The position numbers and the translations under genes are program-made. DNA of 64,000 nt, taken from assembly GCF_024166365.1 (NCBI RefSeq), contig NC_064820.1, positions 51,437,501-51,501,500 on the forward strand, in the 5' to 3' direction. This document shows positions 11,745-21,669 of the stretch, piece after piece; the stretch's first letter is position 1, and the number at the start of each line of letters is the position of its first letter. The DNA is from Elephas maximus indicus (lineage: Eukaryota; Chordata; Mammalia; Proboscidea; Elephantidae). The notes beneath the pieces are model-generated. The model ran no database searches and was not told the DNA's origin. It saw nothing but the letters and a program-made list of their open reading frames with translations.

Positions 11745-12165
11745 TATGTTGTTATTGTTTGTTGTCTGGTGCTGTTGAGTCAGTTCCAACTCATAGCAAC
11801 CCTGTGTACAACAGAATGAAACACTGCCCAGTCCTGCGCCATCCTCATGGTTGTTGTTATGCTTGAGCCCATTGTTGTAGCCACTGAGTCAATCCATCTT
11901 GTTGAGGATCTTCCTCTTTTTCCCTGACTCTGTCTTCTCCAGGGACTGATCCCTCCTGATAACATATCCAAAATATGGGAGACGAAGTCTCATCATCCTT
12001 GCTTCTAAGGAGCACTCTGGTTGTACTTCTTCCAAGACAGACTTGTTGGTTCTTTGGCTGTCCATGGTATATTCAATATTCTTTGCCACCATCACAATTA
12101 AAAGGCGTCCATTCTTCTTCATCCTCCCCATTCATTGTTCAGCTTTCAAATGCATATGAGGTGTG
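11745..12165 (-). mobile_element. RTE LINE, 5'-truncated 3' end, minus strand
   Basis: It starts with the AAC tail in reverse ('gttgttattgtttgttgtc'), then 'ccaactcatagcaaccctg', and continues through the reverse of the RT C-terminal coding region. Minus-strand frames 11780-11971 and 11889-12131 carry an RRDQSLEK motif and the NKSVLEEVQPECSLEARM block. The frames overlap because of a frameshift. Confidence 0.92.
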
Positions 12166-12169
12166 AGGA

Positions 12170-12505
12170 TAATTTGAGATTTCCATCCATAATTCTGACT
12201 TTAGTGTCAGGAAGTAATTCTAAGGCCTATTTTAATTCAAAATAGGCAGGTGGTGGCATGAGAATCTGTCCTTTCTTTGGCTAGGTAGTGGTTTTTAAGT
12301 AGTCCTTTTGAACTTTTCATTTCTGATGTAGTTCCTATGGAATGAGAAGCTGGTCTGTGTATAAGTGTAAAATCAGATGGAAAATGACATAGGAGCCATT
12401 GGTGAAATGAAGAACATATCCAAAAATTCCTCTTGTGTGCTCTTTGCACTCTAAGCTCTTGGACACGGTAATGCTAAAGTTTTGTGAATACAAATTGCTT
12501 TAAAG
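12170..12505. other. Unassigned stretch
   Basis: No repeat or gene identified. The minus-strand frame 12237-12449 has no recognisable domain. Confidence 0.4.
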
Positions 12506-12557
12506 CAGTGTTTCTCAGCCTATTTTCAATTCCTATCTTCCTAATGAGTCTTTTGTT

Positions 12558-12925
12558 TACGCACTCAGCTGCTAACCTAAAGATTGGTGGCTTGAAACCA
12601 CCCAGAAGTTCCTCAGGAGAAAATACCTGGTGATCTAATCAATTCTGACTCATAGCAACCCTACAGGACAGAGTGGAATTGTCCATAGGATTTCCAAGAT
12701 TGAAATGTTTATGGAAACAAACTGCCACAACTCTCTCCCGTGAGGTGGCTGGTGGGCTCAAACCATTGACTTTTGGGTTAGTAGCTGAGTACCTTAACTA
12801 CTGCACCACCAGGGCTCCTCCATAAAGATTAAAGCCTAGAAAACCCTATGAGGCAGTTCTACTCTGCCATATAGGGTCTCTATGAGTCGGAATTGACTCA
12901 ATGGCATGTAACAACGACAAGGAAT
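12558..12925 (+). mobile_element. Afrotherian SINE, long variant, split by a second SINE
   Basis: The left part (12558-12635) holds 'cagctgctaacctaaag' and the long-variant segment 'cacccagaagttcctcagg', then 'cctggtgatct'. The right part (12819-12925) resumes at 'tccataaagattaaagcc' and ends in 'ctatgagtcggaattgactc' with an AAC-rich tail. A minus-strand SINE separates the two halves. Confidence 0.85.
12636..12818 (-). mobile_element. Afrotherian SINE nested in another SINE, minus strand
   Basis: The reverse complement runs from 'ggagccctggtggtgcagta' through 'gtttgagcccaccagcc' to 'ctatgagtcagaattgat'. All family parts are present. Insertion within the long-variant SINE makes it the younger of the two. 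Confidence 0.88.
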
Positions 12926-13110
12926 GTTTTCAGACATTTTTTTCCTAATTAACACCCTTCCATGAATATTTAAGACCACATATATACTGTATGTGTATCT
13001 GCCCGTTATACATAAAATAGTAAGTTTTTTTTACTTCCCCAGAAGTAATTGTTGCCCCCTTAAGGGCAAAATTGCAACCATTGGGAATGTATAGTACAGA
13101 GCACAAGTAG

Positions 13111-13618
13111 CACATTATAAATGTTTGATGTCAGTACTTGTTTAGAAGAGAGTTTCTTACTATGAGGCTCATGGGAACTTCACAGAATCCTGGATAGGAT
13201 CACAAAAAATTGGTGAATCAAGAATATTTCTGGGGAGAAATTCCACAGCTTTCACTACATTCTTAAACTATTGTGAAGAAAGAAATAAAGGTCTACTGGT
13301 TTTAAACCAATAGGAAAAGGGATATTTGTATGCTGAGTATAATTTTGATTAAGAATTTTTATATTTCCTCTGGGACTGGAGGTATTTTTGTCATTAATGT
13401 AATTGATTCATTCTATAATAGTTTCCATTTTTATTTGTTGAAATGATGAAATTCAATTTAAATGACCAAACTTTTAATGGGCATTGGCTTTGTGTAAGTG
13501 GTTACAGGGTGGAAAGAGAAAGTAGAACTTTGTCTTAAGGATCTTTGTTTAGAAAAAAAGTTTTTGTTAGGTGATTTACACTATTCAGGGAAGTTCTAGC
13601 TTCAAAGCTGTTGGTAGG
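13111..13618. other. Unassigned stretch
   Basis: No repeat family or coding signal recognised. Confidence 0.4.
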
Positions 13619-13627
13619 ATCGCTAAA

Positions 13628-13806
13628 CAAAAACCAAACCTACGGCCGTCGAGTCGATTCTGACTCATAGCGACCCTATAGCGACGTAGTGGTTAAGTGC
13701 TACAGCTGCTAACCAAGAGGTTGGCAGTTCAAATCCACCAGGTGCTCCTTGGGAACTCCGAGGGGCAGTTCTACTCCATCCTATAGGGTTGCTATGTGTC
13801 CATAGA
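13628..13806 (-). mobile_element. Afrotherian SINE with inverted 5' part (twin-priming type)
   Basis: Left part 13628-13681 is the 3' end of a minus-strand SINE ('aaaccaaacctacggccg', 'tgactcatagcgaccctata'). At 13682 the sequence flips to plus strand and gives the 5' part, 'gcgacgtagtggttaag' through 'ctatagggttgctatg'. The whole is flanked by a 9-bp perfect TSD ATCGCTAAA (13619-13627 and 13807-13815). One insertion event with a 5' inversion explains all of this. Confidence 0.85.
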
Positions 13807-13815
13807 ATCGCTAAA

Positions 13816-14249
13816 GACCTTTAAATTCATATTGGTTGCAGGCATGAAATTTGTAAGTATTTATGTGAGTTAATGTAGGCTTTCTGTCAGTTTGTCCTGC
13901 TCTCGTGGCTTGCATGTTGCTGTGATGCTGGAATATATGTCACTGGTGTTTCAAATGCCAGCAGGGTCACCTATTCCTGTTTGCCTATTTATCTGTTGCA
14001 TACTCAGACAGACTGTACCTCAGACTTCCAAGTGATAATGAAACTGCTAGGAATGTGCACTTCACCCACTCTGTGAGTGCTACATTCATTTAGTATGATA
14101 GAAACAGCCTCTAGAGACACTTACACAGTATTAGTAAAGTGAAAGCCATTATTATTACTTATAGAAAACACACACAGTAAATAGTAGGAACAGATTACTT
14201 ACGGTGAACCAGTCCGGTCATTCTACACATAGTTCACTTTGTAGGAGAG
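13816..14249. other. Unassigned stretch
   Basis: No repeat family or coding signal recognised. It adjoins the CpG-containing block to its right. Confidence 0.4.
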
Positions 14250-14710
14250 GACCCTCTTAAGTCTCAAAGGGAAAACTGCTTACGCTTCCCTGGCAAATTA
14301 CCCAGGTCCAGTCTTAGGTTGCCGTGTGTGCCGTGGGTCGGGTCAGATGCTGTGTTTACATCAACACTGCCTCTGGCTCCTGCCTCACTGTTTGGGGATC
14401 CTACACAATCTGCCCACACTGCCCGGGGCAGGAGCAGGGGATGCGCAATCCTTGTACGGGCCATGCTCTGACCTCTGTCCTGCTGGGGAAGTGTTACAGC
14501 TTTCAGGAGCTGTGCAATCTACTGTGCTTTGATGCCTCCTGCACAGGCCTGGACTGCACCTGCTTTCCCTTTCTAGGAGCTCAGTTTCATTACCTACCTC
14601 CTGCCTAGGGTTGCCTAGTTCTTTCTCCGTGGGCCAGCAAGCCCACCATCTTTCTTTCTGTCTTCAGTGTTACAGCCCTTGACCTGTTACAGCTCTTTAT
14701 TTGGGTCTAG
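14250..14710. other. CpG-containing GC-rich block, possibly an LTR on the minus strand
   Basis: This block is clearly richer in G+C and CpG than its surroundings, for example 'ttgccgtgtgtgccgtgggt'. Read on the minus strand it contains 'ccaaataaagagctgtaac', an AATAAA signal in a setting typical of retroviral LTRs. No TG/CA ends or TSD were found. Frames at 14324-14608 and 14326-14532 have no domain I recognise. An ERV LTR fragment or a small CpG island are both possible. Confidence 0.35.
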
Positions 14711-14726
14711 TAAAGAAGAAATAGGT

Positions 14727-15644
14727 GCAAACATCCATTAATAATCAGAACGTAGAATGTACAAAGCATGAATCTAGTAAAATCGGAAATCTTCAAAAAT
14801 GAAATGGAATGCATAAAGATTGATATCCTAAGCATCAGTAAGCTGAAATGGACTGGTATTGGCCATTTTGAATCAGACAATCTTATGATCTACTATGCTG
14901 AGAATGATAAACTGAAGAGGAATGGTGTCACATTTAGAGTCAAAAAGAATATTTCAAGATCTATCCTAAAGCACAATGCTGTCAGTGACTGGATATAATA
15001 TTCATAATGCCTGCAAGGAAGACCAGTTAATAAGACTTTAAATTTACACACCACCTACTGATGACAAAGATGAAGAAATTGAAGATTTTTACCAACTTCT
15101 GCAGTCTAAAATTGATCAAACATGTAATCAAGATGCATTGATAATTCCTGGTGATTGGAATGCAAAAGCTGGAAACAAATAGGAAGAACTGGTAGTTGGA
15201 AAATATGGCCTTGGTGACAGAAACGATGCCAGAGATCTCATGATAGAATTTTGCAAGACCAAAGACTTACTCATTGCAAAAATATTTTCAACAACATAAA
15301 AGGCAGCTATACACATGGGCCTTACTGGATGGATTACACAAGAATCAAATTGACTACATCTGTGGAAAGAGATGATGGAAAAGCTCAATATCATCAGTCA
15401 GAACAGGGCCAGGGGTTGACTACAAAATAGATCCTCAATTGCTTGTGTGCAAGCTTAAGTTGAAGTTAAGAAAATTAAAACAAGCCCTGAGAGCCAAAGT
15501 ATGACCTTGAGTATATCCCCTCTGAGTTTGGAGACCATCTCAAGCATAGATTTGATACACTGAACACTAATGGTCACAGATGAGTTGTGGAATGATATCA
15601 ATGAAATCATACGTGAAGAAAGCAAAAGGCCATTAGAAAGACAG
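14727..15644 (+). pseudogene. RTE LINE, endonuclease half (left of provirus)
   Basis: The plus strand encodes an RTE apurinic-type endonuclease. It opens near 'gaacgtagaatgtacaaagc' (the NVRSMN block), continues with ISKLKWTGIGHFESDN (about 14840-14880) and IIPGDWNAKAGN (15140-15178, the catalytic D-N pair retained). Stops and frameshifts break it at about 15000, 15180 and beyond. The element lacks its extreme 5' part. It is continuous with 22225-24312 when the provirus and one GACAG copy are removed. Confidence 0.92.
15640..15644 (+). repeat. Target-site duplication of the ERV-L provirus, left copy
   Basis: GACAG here and again at 22220-22224, exactly flanking the TG...CA-bounded provirus. 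Five bases is the length used by ERV-L integrases. Confidence 0.9.
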
Positions 15645-16166
15645 TGTGATGGTTAAGGTTGTGTGTCATCTTGGCTGGGCTGTGATTCTCAGTGGTTTGA
15701 CAGTCATGATGTAGTTTGGCTGTTGTGTAATGTTGTAGCCACCTCCTTGATGAGATCTGATATAATGTGATCTCCTCCATGATAAGATCTGCTATGAACA
15801 GCCAATCAGTTGAAAGGGAGTTTCCTTAGAGGCATGGCCTACATACGATATATATGGACTTTCTGGCAAAGCTTGCTGGCTTTTGCTCTTCTCTAAATTC
15901 TGCATTTGGCTAGTTATCACCTGAATTCCAGTTCTTGGGACTTGAGCCAGCAGCCTGCCATCTTACCTTCCAGTCTTGGATTTGTCAGCCTCTATATCCG
16001 TGAGCCAGCAGCCTGTTCAGTCTTACCTGATGACCTTGAGTTTGTCAGCCCCTTCAGCTATATGAGTTAGGAGAAGTCTCCAGTCTGACTCCTCATCCAC
16101 GGACTTGGGTCTTGTCAGCCTCTACGACCACTAGTTTTGCTTCTCTAGAGAACCCAGCCTAAGACA
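15645..16166 (+). repeat. 5' LTR of the ERV-L provirus (MLT2-like), 522 bp
   Basis: Starts TGTGATGGTTAAGG and ends in 'gaacccagcctaagaca'. It matches the 3' LTR (21670-22219) and the solo LTR at 44472-45030 over most of its length. It lacks the segment holding 'aatataaatct' that both relatives have just before the shared end, so its poly(A)-signal region appears deleted. Confidence 0.92.
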
Positions 16167-16186
16167 TTGGTCCCAGAAGGTGTTCA
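16167..16186 (+). other. Candidate primer-binding site
   Basis: The sequence directly after the 5' LTR, 'ttggtcccagaaggtg', has the TGG start expected of a retroviral primer-binding site and resembles the leucine-tRNA type usual for ERV-L. The match is imperfect. Confidence 0.5.
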
Positions 16187-16199
16187 AGAGAAACAAATT

Positions 16200-17990
16200 T
16201 TGAGAATGAGTTTTCTAAATTGGTTCTGAAGTTTGGTTACTTTTAAAGATATTAATGACTCTTCTTCCAGTAGTAAAAAGAGCACTGCTAATCCATGGCA
16301 TCGAGGTGGCAATAGAAATATGCAAAATGTCAACATCAATAGATCAAATATTGGTGAGAGACGAGACTCAGTGATCACATGTTTGATGCTTTTCTATAAT
16401 TCTGTCAGAATAAGAAGCATAAGGAAGCTGACACTGGTTAGTCTTACTTTCACTAGATGAAGTGGTGAAAGAAAGAGATGAGCTCAAGGATTCAGAGTCA
16501 AATCTCAAGCACCACATAAATGACCTTAAAGTTGCCACTTGTGCCCTGAAAAGAGTCTTATTTCTTGTAGCAACAGAGCTGACAGTGCCGAAAACCGAAT
16601 TCAAAGTCTTATCTTAAAAGTGACTAAATTATAACACCAATTGAATTTCCAACATCAAGTGGTGTCTGAAGTTAAAGTGAGGGTATTGATAAGGGAGAAA
16701 TGGGATCCTGAAACTTGGAATGCAGACATATGGGCAGATAATCAGGAAGCTGGGGATAATGAGCCCCTAATTTGTTGAATCAATCTTGCCAAAAAAACCA
16801 TTAGTACCTCTACCCCCATCTGATGCAATTAACCCAGCTGGGTCTGAAGGGCCTTTGTCTGAGATATCAGGGATATCTGATATCTATAGGGTCTGAATCA
16901 TTGTCTGGGGCATCACCTGAGGCAGATGCCTTACAAGACATTGCTGAATGTTATCGAAATACATCCCCATGCACTCATTTTGGCTTCTAGACCTACGACT
17001 AGACTAAAGTCCCAGGGATCCTGAAAGATGAAGTATAAAATGTGCTCCAGGAGGAAGTATGCTACAATCCAAAAGAACTGTTTGACTTTTCTAATATGTA
17101 CAAACAGAAATCGGGGGAATATGTGTGGGAATGGCTATTAAGGGTGTGGGATAATGGTGCAAGGAAAGTAAAGTTGGATCAGTCTGAGTTTGTTGATATG
17201 GGCCCATTAAGCACAGATTCTTCATTCAATATTTCAGCTTGAGGGGTTTGGAAAGGATGTAAGAGTTTATCTGGCTGATTTGCTAAAGCACGGATTATAC
17301 AGGGGCCTATATCAATTTGAAGTACCAGACCTGCCTTGGTATACTGCAGAAGAAGGAACCCAAAGGCTTAGAGAATTAGCATGTTAGAGTAGATTCACCA
17401 GGTTAGACCCACAGATCCACACATGGAGTGCCCAGAAGACACGCTTTGTACCACAGTGATGAGGAACAAATTTGTGAAGGTCACCCCAGTATCCTTGAAG
17501 ACTGCTGTGATTGCTATTTTATGTAAGTAGATTTGGCAGTGTCTTAACTCATCTAAGATACCTGACTACAATGGGACTGATTGGAAACCTCGGTGGTAAG
17601 AGCCAAGTGGCAGCACTGAATCAACAAAGACAAGGTGGGTGTGGTTACCATAATGGACAGCAGAGTCAAAGCAGTAATAAGAATAGTCTGACTCATATGG
17701 ACTTAGAGAATTTGCTGCTTAGTCATGGTGTCTCTAGGAATGAAATAGATGGGAAATCTACTAAATATTTTACTTGACCCGTACAAGTAGAAGAATTCTA
17801 GGTCAAGTGAACAGCAGCCTAACTCAAATTGCCAGAATAGAGTCACGGCCCCTTAGTCAACTCCCAGACTTGAGCGAGTTTACTAACTCACAACCCCTTG
17901 AATGAAGGGAGGGCTGGGTAGCCTTGAGGAAGGACCCTACTACACTGTCAAAAATTTATACTCTTTACCTTCCTCAAAGAGTATAAATTG
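16200..17990 (+). pseudogene. gag: ERV-L gag, decayed
   Basis: Position between the leader and the protease, plus scattered coherent frames, support gag (structural polyprotein). Frames at 17042-17242 and 17511-17777 are open but short. The block near 16695-16765 is typical of ERV-L gag. No zinc knuckle was seen. Repeated stops and frameshifts mean no product. Assignment relies mostly on order within the provirus. Confidence 0.65.
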
Positions 17991-18019
17991 GGAGCACCCT
18001 TCCTCAAAAGGATCTAAGG

Positions 18020-18330
18020 CATTTTAAGAGAGCGACTGTTCCCTGGAGAAAAGGATTGAATCAGAATTTTCAGGGATTACTGGATAGTGGCTTTGAACTG
18101 ACACTAATTCCTGGAGATCTAAAACGTCACTGTGGCACTCCAGTCAGAGTGGGGGTGTATGGAGGTCAGGTTATTAATGGCTTGGTAGCTTATGTTCATC
18201 TCACAGTGGGTCCACTGGGTCCTCAAGCCTATCCTGTAGTGATTTTCCCAGTTCTAGAATGCATAATTTTAGTAGACATACTCAGCAATTGGCAGAACGC
18301 ACACATGGTTCTCTGATATGTGGAATAAAG
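18020..18330 (+). pseudogene. pro: ERV-L protease, decayed
   Basis: The open frame 18056-18316 holds the aspartic-protease active-site motif LLDSGFE (DSG form) near residue 8, followed by the flap-like YGGQVINGL block and a conserved VLECIILVDIL end. The retroviral protease matures the Gag-Pol polyprotein. The frame starts inside the provirus without its own start context, so the domain is a fragment in a dead polyprotein. Confidence 0.85.
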
Positions 18331-18419
18331 GGTATTATGGTAGGAAAGGCTAAGTAGAAGCCATTGGAACAACTCCTAGATAGGAAACTCATAAACCAAA
18401 AGTAATAACACATTCATGG

Positions 18420-19140
18420 AGGAATGACAGAGATCACCACCACCATCAAGGACTTGAAGGATGCAGGGATGGTGATTTCCCCCACCTCTCCATTCAACTT
18501 GCCTATTTGGCCTGTACGAAAAACAGGTGGATCTTGGAGAATGACAGTGGATTATTGAAAACTTAACGAGGTGTTGACTCCAATTGCAGCTGCTCTTCCA
18601 GATGTAGTTTCATTTCATTTTCCTGGCACCTGGTATGCTGTTATTGATCTGGCTGTTGCCTTTTTCTCTACACCTGTTTCAAAGGACCACAAGAAGCAAT
18701 TTGCCTTTAGCTAGAAAGGCCAGCAACACACATTCAGTGTCCCACCTTAGTGATATATCAACTCTCCAGCCCTATGTCATAATTTAGTCCACAGGAACCT
18801 TGATCGCCTTTCCCTTTCACAAGACGCCTTTCCCTTTCACAAGATGTCACACTCGCCCTTACACTGATGGCATTATGCTGATTGGACCTAGTAAGGACGA
18901 AGTGTCAATGATCCTAGACTTAGTGGTAAGACATTTGTGTACCAGAGAGTGGGGGATTAATCTGACAGAAATTGAGGTGCCTTCCTCCTTCATGAAATTT
19001 ATAGGGGTCCAGTGGGGTGAAGCATGTCGAGATATTCCTTCTAGAGTGAAGGATAAGTTATTGCATCTGGCTCCTTCCACACCTGAAAAGGAGGCACAAT
19101 GCCTAGTGAGCCTCTGGATTTCAGAGACAGCACATCCCTC
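18420..19140 (+). pseudogene. pol: ERV-L reverse transcriptase, decayed
   Basis: Fingers and palm blocks are recognisable: the R-KTGGSWRMTVDY block near 18515-18556 and YAVIDLAVAFF (first catalytic Asp retained) near 18630-18665. In the frame 18800-19150 the YxDD box reads YTDGIML, so the last catalytic Asp is replaced. A perfect 20-bp tandem duplication (18805-18844) shifts the frame just before that box. Several in-frame stops are also seen. The enzyme would copy viral RNA into DNA; this copy cannot. Confidence 0.88.
18805..18844 (+). repeat. Perfect 20-bp tandem duplication in ERV-L RT
   Basis: Unit 'cgcctttccctttcacaaga' at 18805-18824 and 18825-18844. Twenty is not a multiple of three, so one extra copy shifts the reading frame. 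Confidence 0.95.
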
Positions 19141-20060
19141 CTTTCGGTGAGCTACTTCAGCCTATTTATCAAGTGACTCGAAAAGCTGCTCGGTTTGAGT
19201 GGGGCCCAGAATGAGAGAAGTCTCGCAACAGGTTCAGGCTGCTGTACAAGAAGCTTTGCTACTTGGGCCATATGATCCACGTAATCCAATGGTGCTTGAA
19301 TTGTCGGTGGCAAATAGCGATATTGTTTGAACCTTCGGCTGGCCTCTCTTGATGGATCACAGCCAAGACTCTTAGGATTTTGAAGCAAAGTGCCATCCTT
19401 CTTCCTTTGAGAAACAGATTTTGGCTTGTTCCTGGGTCTTAGTAGAGACTAAACACTTAACCATGGGCCACCAAGTCATCAAGTGGCCAGAGCTGCCCAT
19501 CATGAACTGGGTATTGTCTGACCCATAGAACCATAAACTCGGACATGCACAGCAGCACTCTGTCATTATATGGAAGTGGTATATACAAGATCAAGCCTGA
19601 GCAGGACCTGAATGCACAAGTAAATTGCATGAGAGAGTGTCCTAAATGCCCATGGTCTATACTCCCATCACATTATCTTCCATCTTCCAGTCTGCACCTG
19701 TGGTCTCATGTGGAGTTCTTTATGATCAGTTGACTGAGGAAGAGAAAACTTGTGCCTGGCTTATAGATGGTTCTGCACGATATGCAAGCACCACTCGGAA
19801 GTGGACAGCCACAGCACTACAGCCCCGTTCTGGGATCTTCCTGAAGGACAGTGGTGAAGCGAATTTCTCCTAATGGGCAGAAGTTCAAGCAGCGCACCTG
19901 GTTGTTTACTTTTCTTGGAAAGAGAAATGGCCAGATGAGAGATTTTATACTGAATCATGAGTTGTGGCCAATGGTTTGACTGGATGGTCAGGAACTTGGA
20001 AGGAACATGATTGGAAAATTGGAGATAAGGAGGTATGGGGAAGAGGTATGTGGATAGACC
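19141..20060 (+). pseudogene. pol: ERV-L connection and RNase H domain, decayed
   Basis: The RNase H core is visible in the frame 19646-19873: CAWLIDGSARY carries the first catalytic Asp. Further on, an 'aagttcaagcagcgcacc' stretch encodes the E-V-Q-A-A-H block. At the third acidic site the motif reads YTES where an Asp is usual. In-frame stops separate these blocks. RNase H removes the RNA strand during reverse transcription. Confidence 0.8.
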
Positions 20061-20945
20061 TTTCTGTATGAGCCACAGAAGTGAAGATATTTGTATCTCA
20101 TGTGAATGTTCACCAAAGGGTGATGTCAGTAGAGGAAGATTTTAACAATTAAGTGGATAGAATGACGTGTTTTGTGGAAAGCAGTCATCATGTTTCCCTA
20201 GCCATTCCTGTCATTGGTCAATGGGCTCATGAACAAAGTGGCCAGGATGGCAGGAATGGAAGTTATGCATGGGCTCAGCAACACGGACTTCCACCACCAA
20301 GGCAAACTTGGCTATTGCCACTGCTGAGTGCCCAATCTGCCAGCAGCAGAGACCAATGGTGAGTCCCCCATATGACACTATTCCTTGAGGAGATCAGTCA
20401 TCAACCTGATGGCAGGCTGATTACATTGGACCACTTCCATCATGGAAAGGGCAGCATTATGTCCTTACTGGAGCAGACACTTTTACTCTGCATATAGATT
20501 TGCCTTTTCTGCATGCCATGCTTCAGCCAAAAGTGCCATCCATGAACTTACAGAGTGCTTAATCTACCATCATGTTATCCCACACAGTATCACCTTGGAT
20601 TAAGGGACTCACTTCACAACAAATGAAGTGTGGCAATGGGCCCATGATCATGGAATTCACTGGTCTTATCTTGTTTCCCATCATCTTGAAGTAGCTGTCT
20701 TGATGGAATGATGGAATGGCCTAAAGACACAACTATGGTGCCTGATAGGTAGCAATACCTTGCAGAGTTGGGGAAATATTCTCCTGAAGGCTGTACATGC
20801 TTTAAATCAGTGTCCAATATATTGTGTTGTTTCTCTCATATCTAGGATTCATTGGTCCAGGAATCAAGGGGTGGAAATGAGAGTGGCACTGCTCACTCTT
20901 ACCTCTAGTGATCCACTAAAAAATTTTTGACTCCTGTCTCTGCTA
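20061..20945 (+). pseudogene. pol: ERV-L integrase, decayed
   Basis: The N-terminal zinc-binding region is present in pieces: WAHEQSG with its His near 20222, and a CPIC pair near 20325-20340 in another frame. The catalytic core shows ADYIGPLPSW near 20420-20450, where Asp is kept, a D-stop-GTHF block near 20596 (a stop replaces the usual Gln), and a block with the expected Glu after a His-His pair near 20680. Integrase inserted the provirus, giving the 5-bp TSD. Frameshifts and stops inactivate this copy. Confidence 0.83.
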
Positions 20946-20959
20946 CTCTATGCTCTGCT

Positions 20960-21240
20960 GATCCAGGTGTCTTAGTTTGAAAGGGAAGAGTACTTCCAAC
21001 TGGTTACATAGCACTGATTCCACTGAACTGGAAGTTAAGAATGCTACCCAGACATCTTGCACTCCTTATGCCTCTGGATTAATAGGCAAAGGATGGAGTT
21101 ACTATATTATCTGGTGTCATTGATCCTGAGTACCAGGGGGAAATTGGATTAATATTCCATAATGGAGTTGTAAAGAAGAGTAAGTCTGGAATGCAGGGGA
21201 TCCCTCAGGCTGTCTCTTAGTACTACCATGCTCTGTGATT
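20960..21240 (+). pseudogene. ERV-L dUTPase, decayed
   Basis: The frame near 21113-21172 encodes GVIDPEYQGEI, the conserved third motif of trimeric dUTPases, which hydrolyse dUTP to dUMP. An upstream stretch near 20990-21040 encodes the P-GY-ALI-L-type entry block. A dUTPase at the 3' end of pol is characteristic of ERV-L (class III) elements. Stops are present upstream, for example near 20970. Confidence 0.82.
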
Positions 21241-21669
21241 AAAGTCACTGGAAAACGATAGCAACCCAATTCTGACATGACTGTCAATGGCCCATGCCCT
21301 TCAGGAATGAAGATTTAGGTCACCTACCAAGCAAAGAGCCACGATCAGCTGGTCTTCTTTCTGAGGGTAAACGGAAAACAGAATGGGAAGTGGAAGACTG
21401 TAACTCTAGTACCAGCTATAATCACATGACCAGTTGCAGATATGAGGACTGTAATGTCATGAGCATTTCCTCCTTGTATGTGTGCATTAAATATTTTTGT
21501 TTTCTTCACTTATAAACTACAAGACATAAATAGGGCTAGTGATTTTTCAGTTGCACATGTGTTAGTTCTATCATATTAGGCACAAATATGACTTTATAAT
21601 TGTCATTTTTAAGAGATTATGTATGGCTTAAGGAGATATGTCCAGGAGCCAAGTTGACAAGTGGTAGCC
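21241..21669 (+). other. ERV-L 3' noncoding region, no env
   Basis: About 430 bp between dUTPase and the 3' LTR. A short frame (21294-21515) is open but does not resemble an envelope protein: no signal peptide, no disulphide or fusion-peptide motif. No strong polypurine tract precedes the LTR. Confidence 0.7.

Larger units (their letters stand above)
12507..13110. mobile_element. Possible hAT-type DNA transposon remnant holding two SINEs
   Basis: The left edge 'cagtgtttctcagcc' resembles hAT-Charlie termini. The right part 'gttgcccccttaagggcaaa...ccattgggaatg' loosely resembles the other end. The terminal repeats match poorly and no 8-bp TSD is clear, so this is a weak call. Confidence 0.28.

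Noticed and set aside
10385-12165. One single minus-strand RTE spanning both pieces
   Set aside because: The 3' end piece (11745-12165) lies to the right of the RT piece, the wrong order for one minus-strand element.
14324-14608. Cys-rich overlapping frames as a secreted peptide gene
   Set aside because: Two overlapping frames in the GC-rich block share the Cys-rich look through composition alone; no signal peptide cleavage pattern or spacing of a known family.
21294-21515. Possible env remnant in the ERV-L
   Set aside because: The 73-codon frame has no signal peptide, fusion peptide or transmembrane pattern of an envelope. ERV-L elements lack env.
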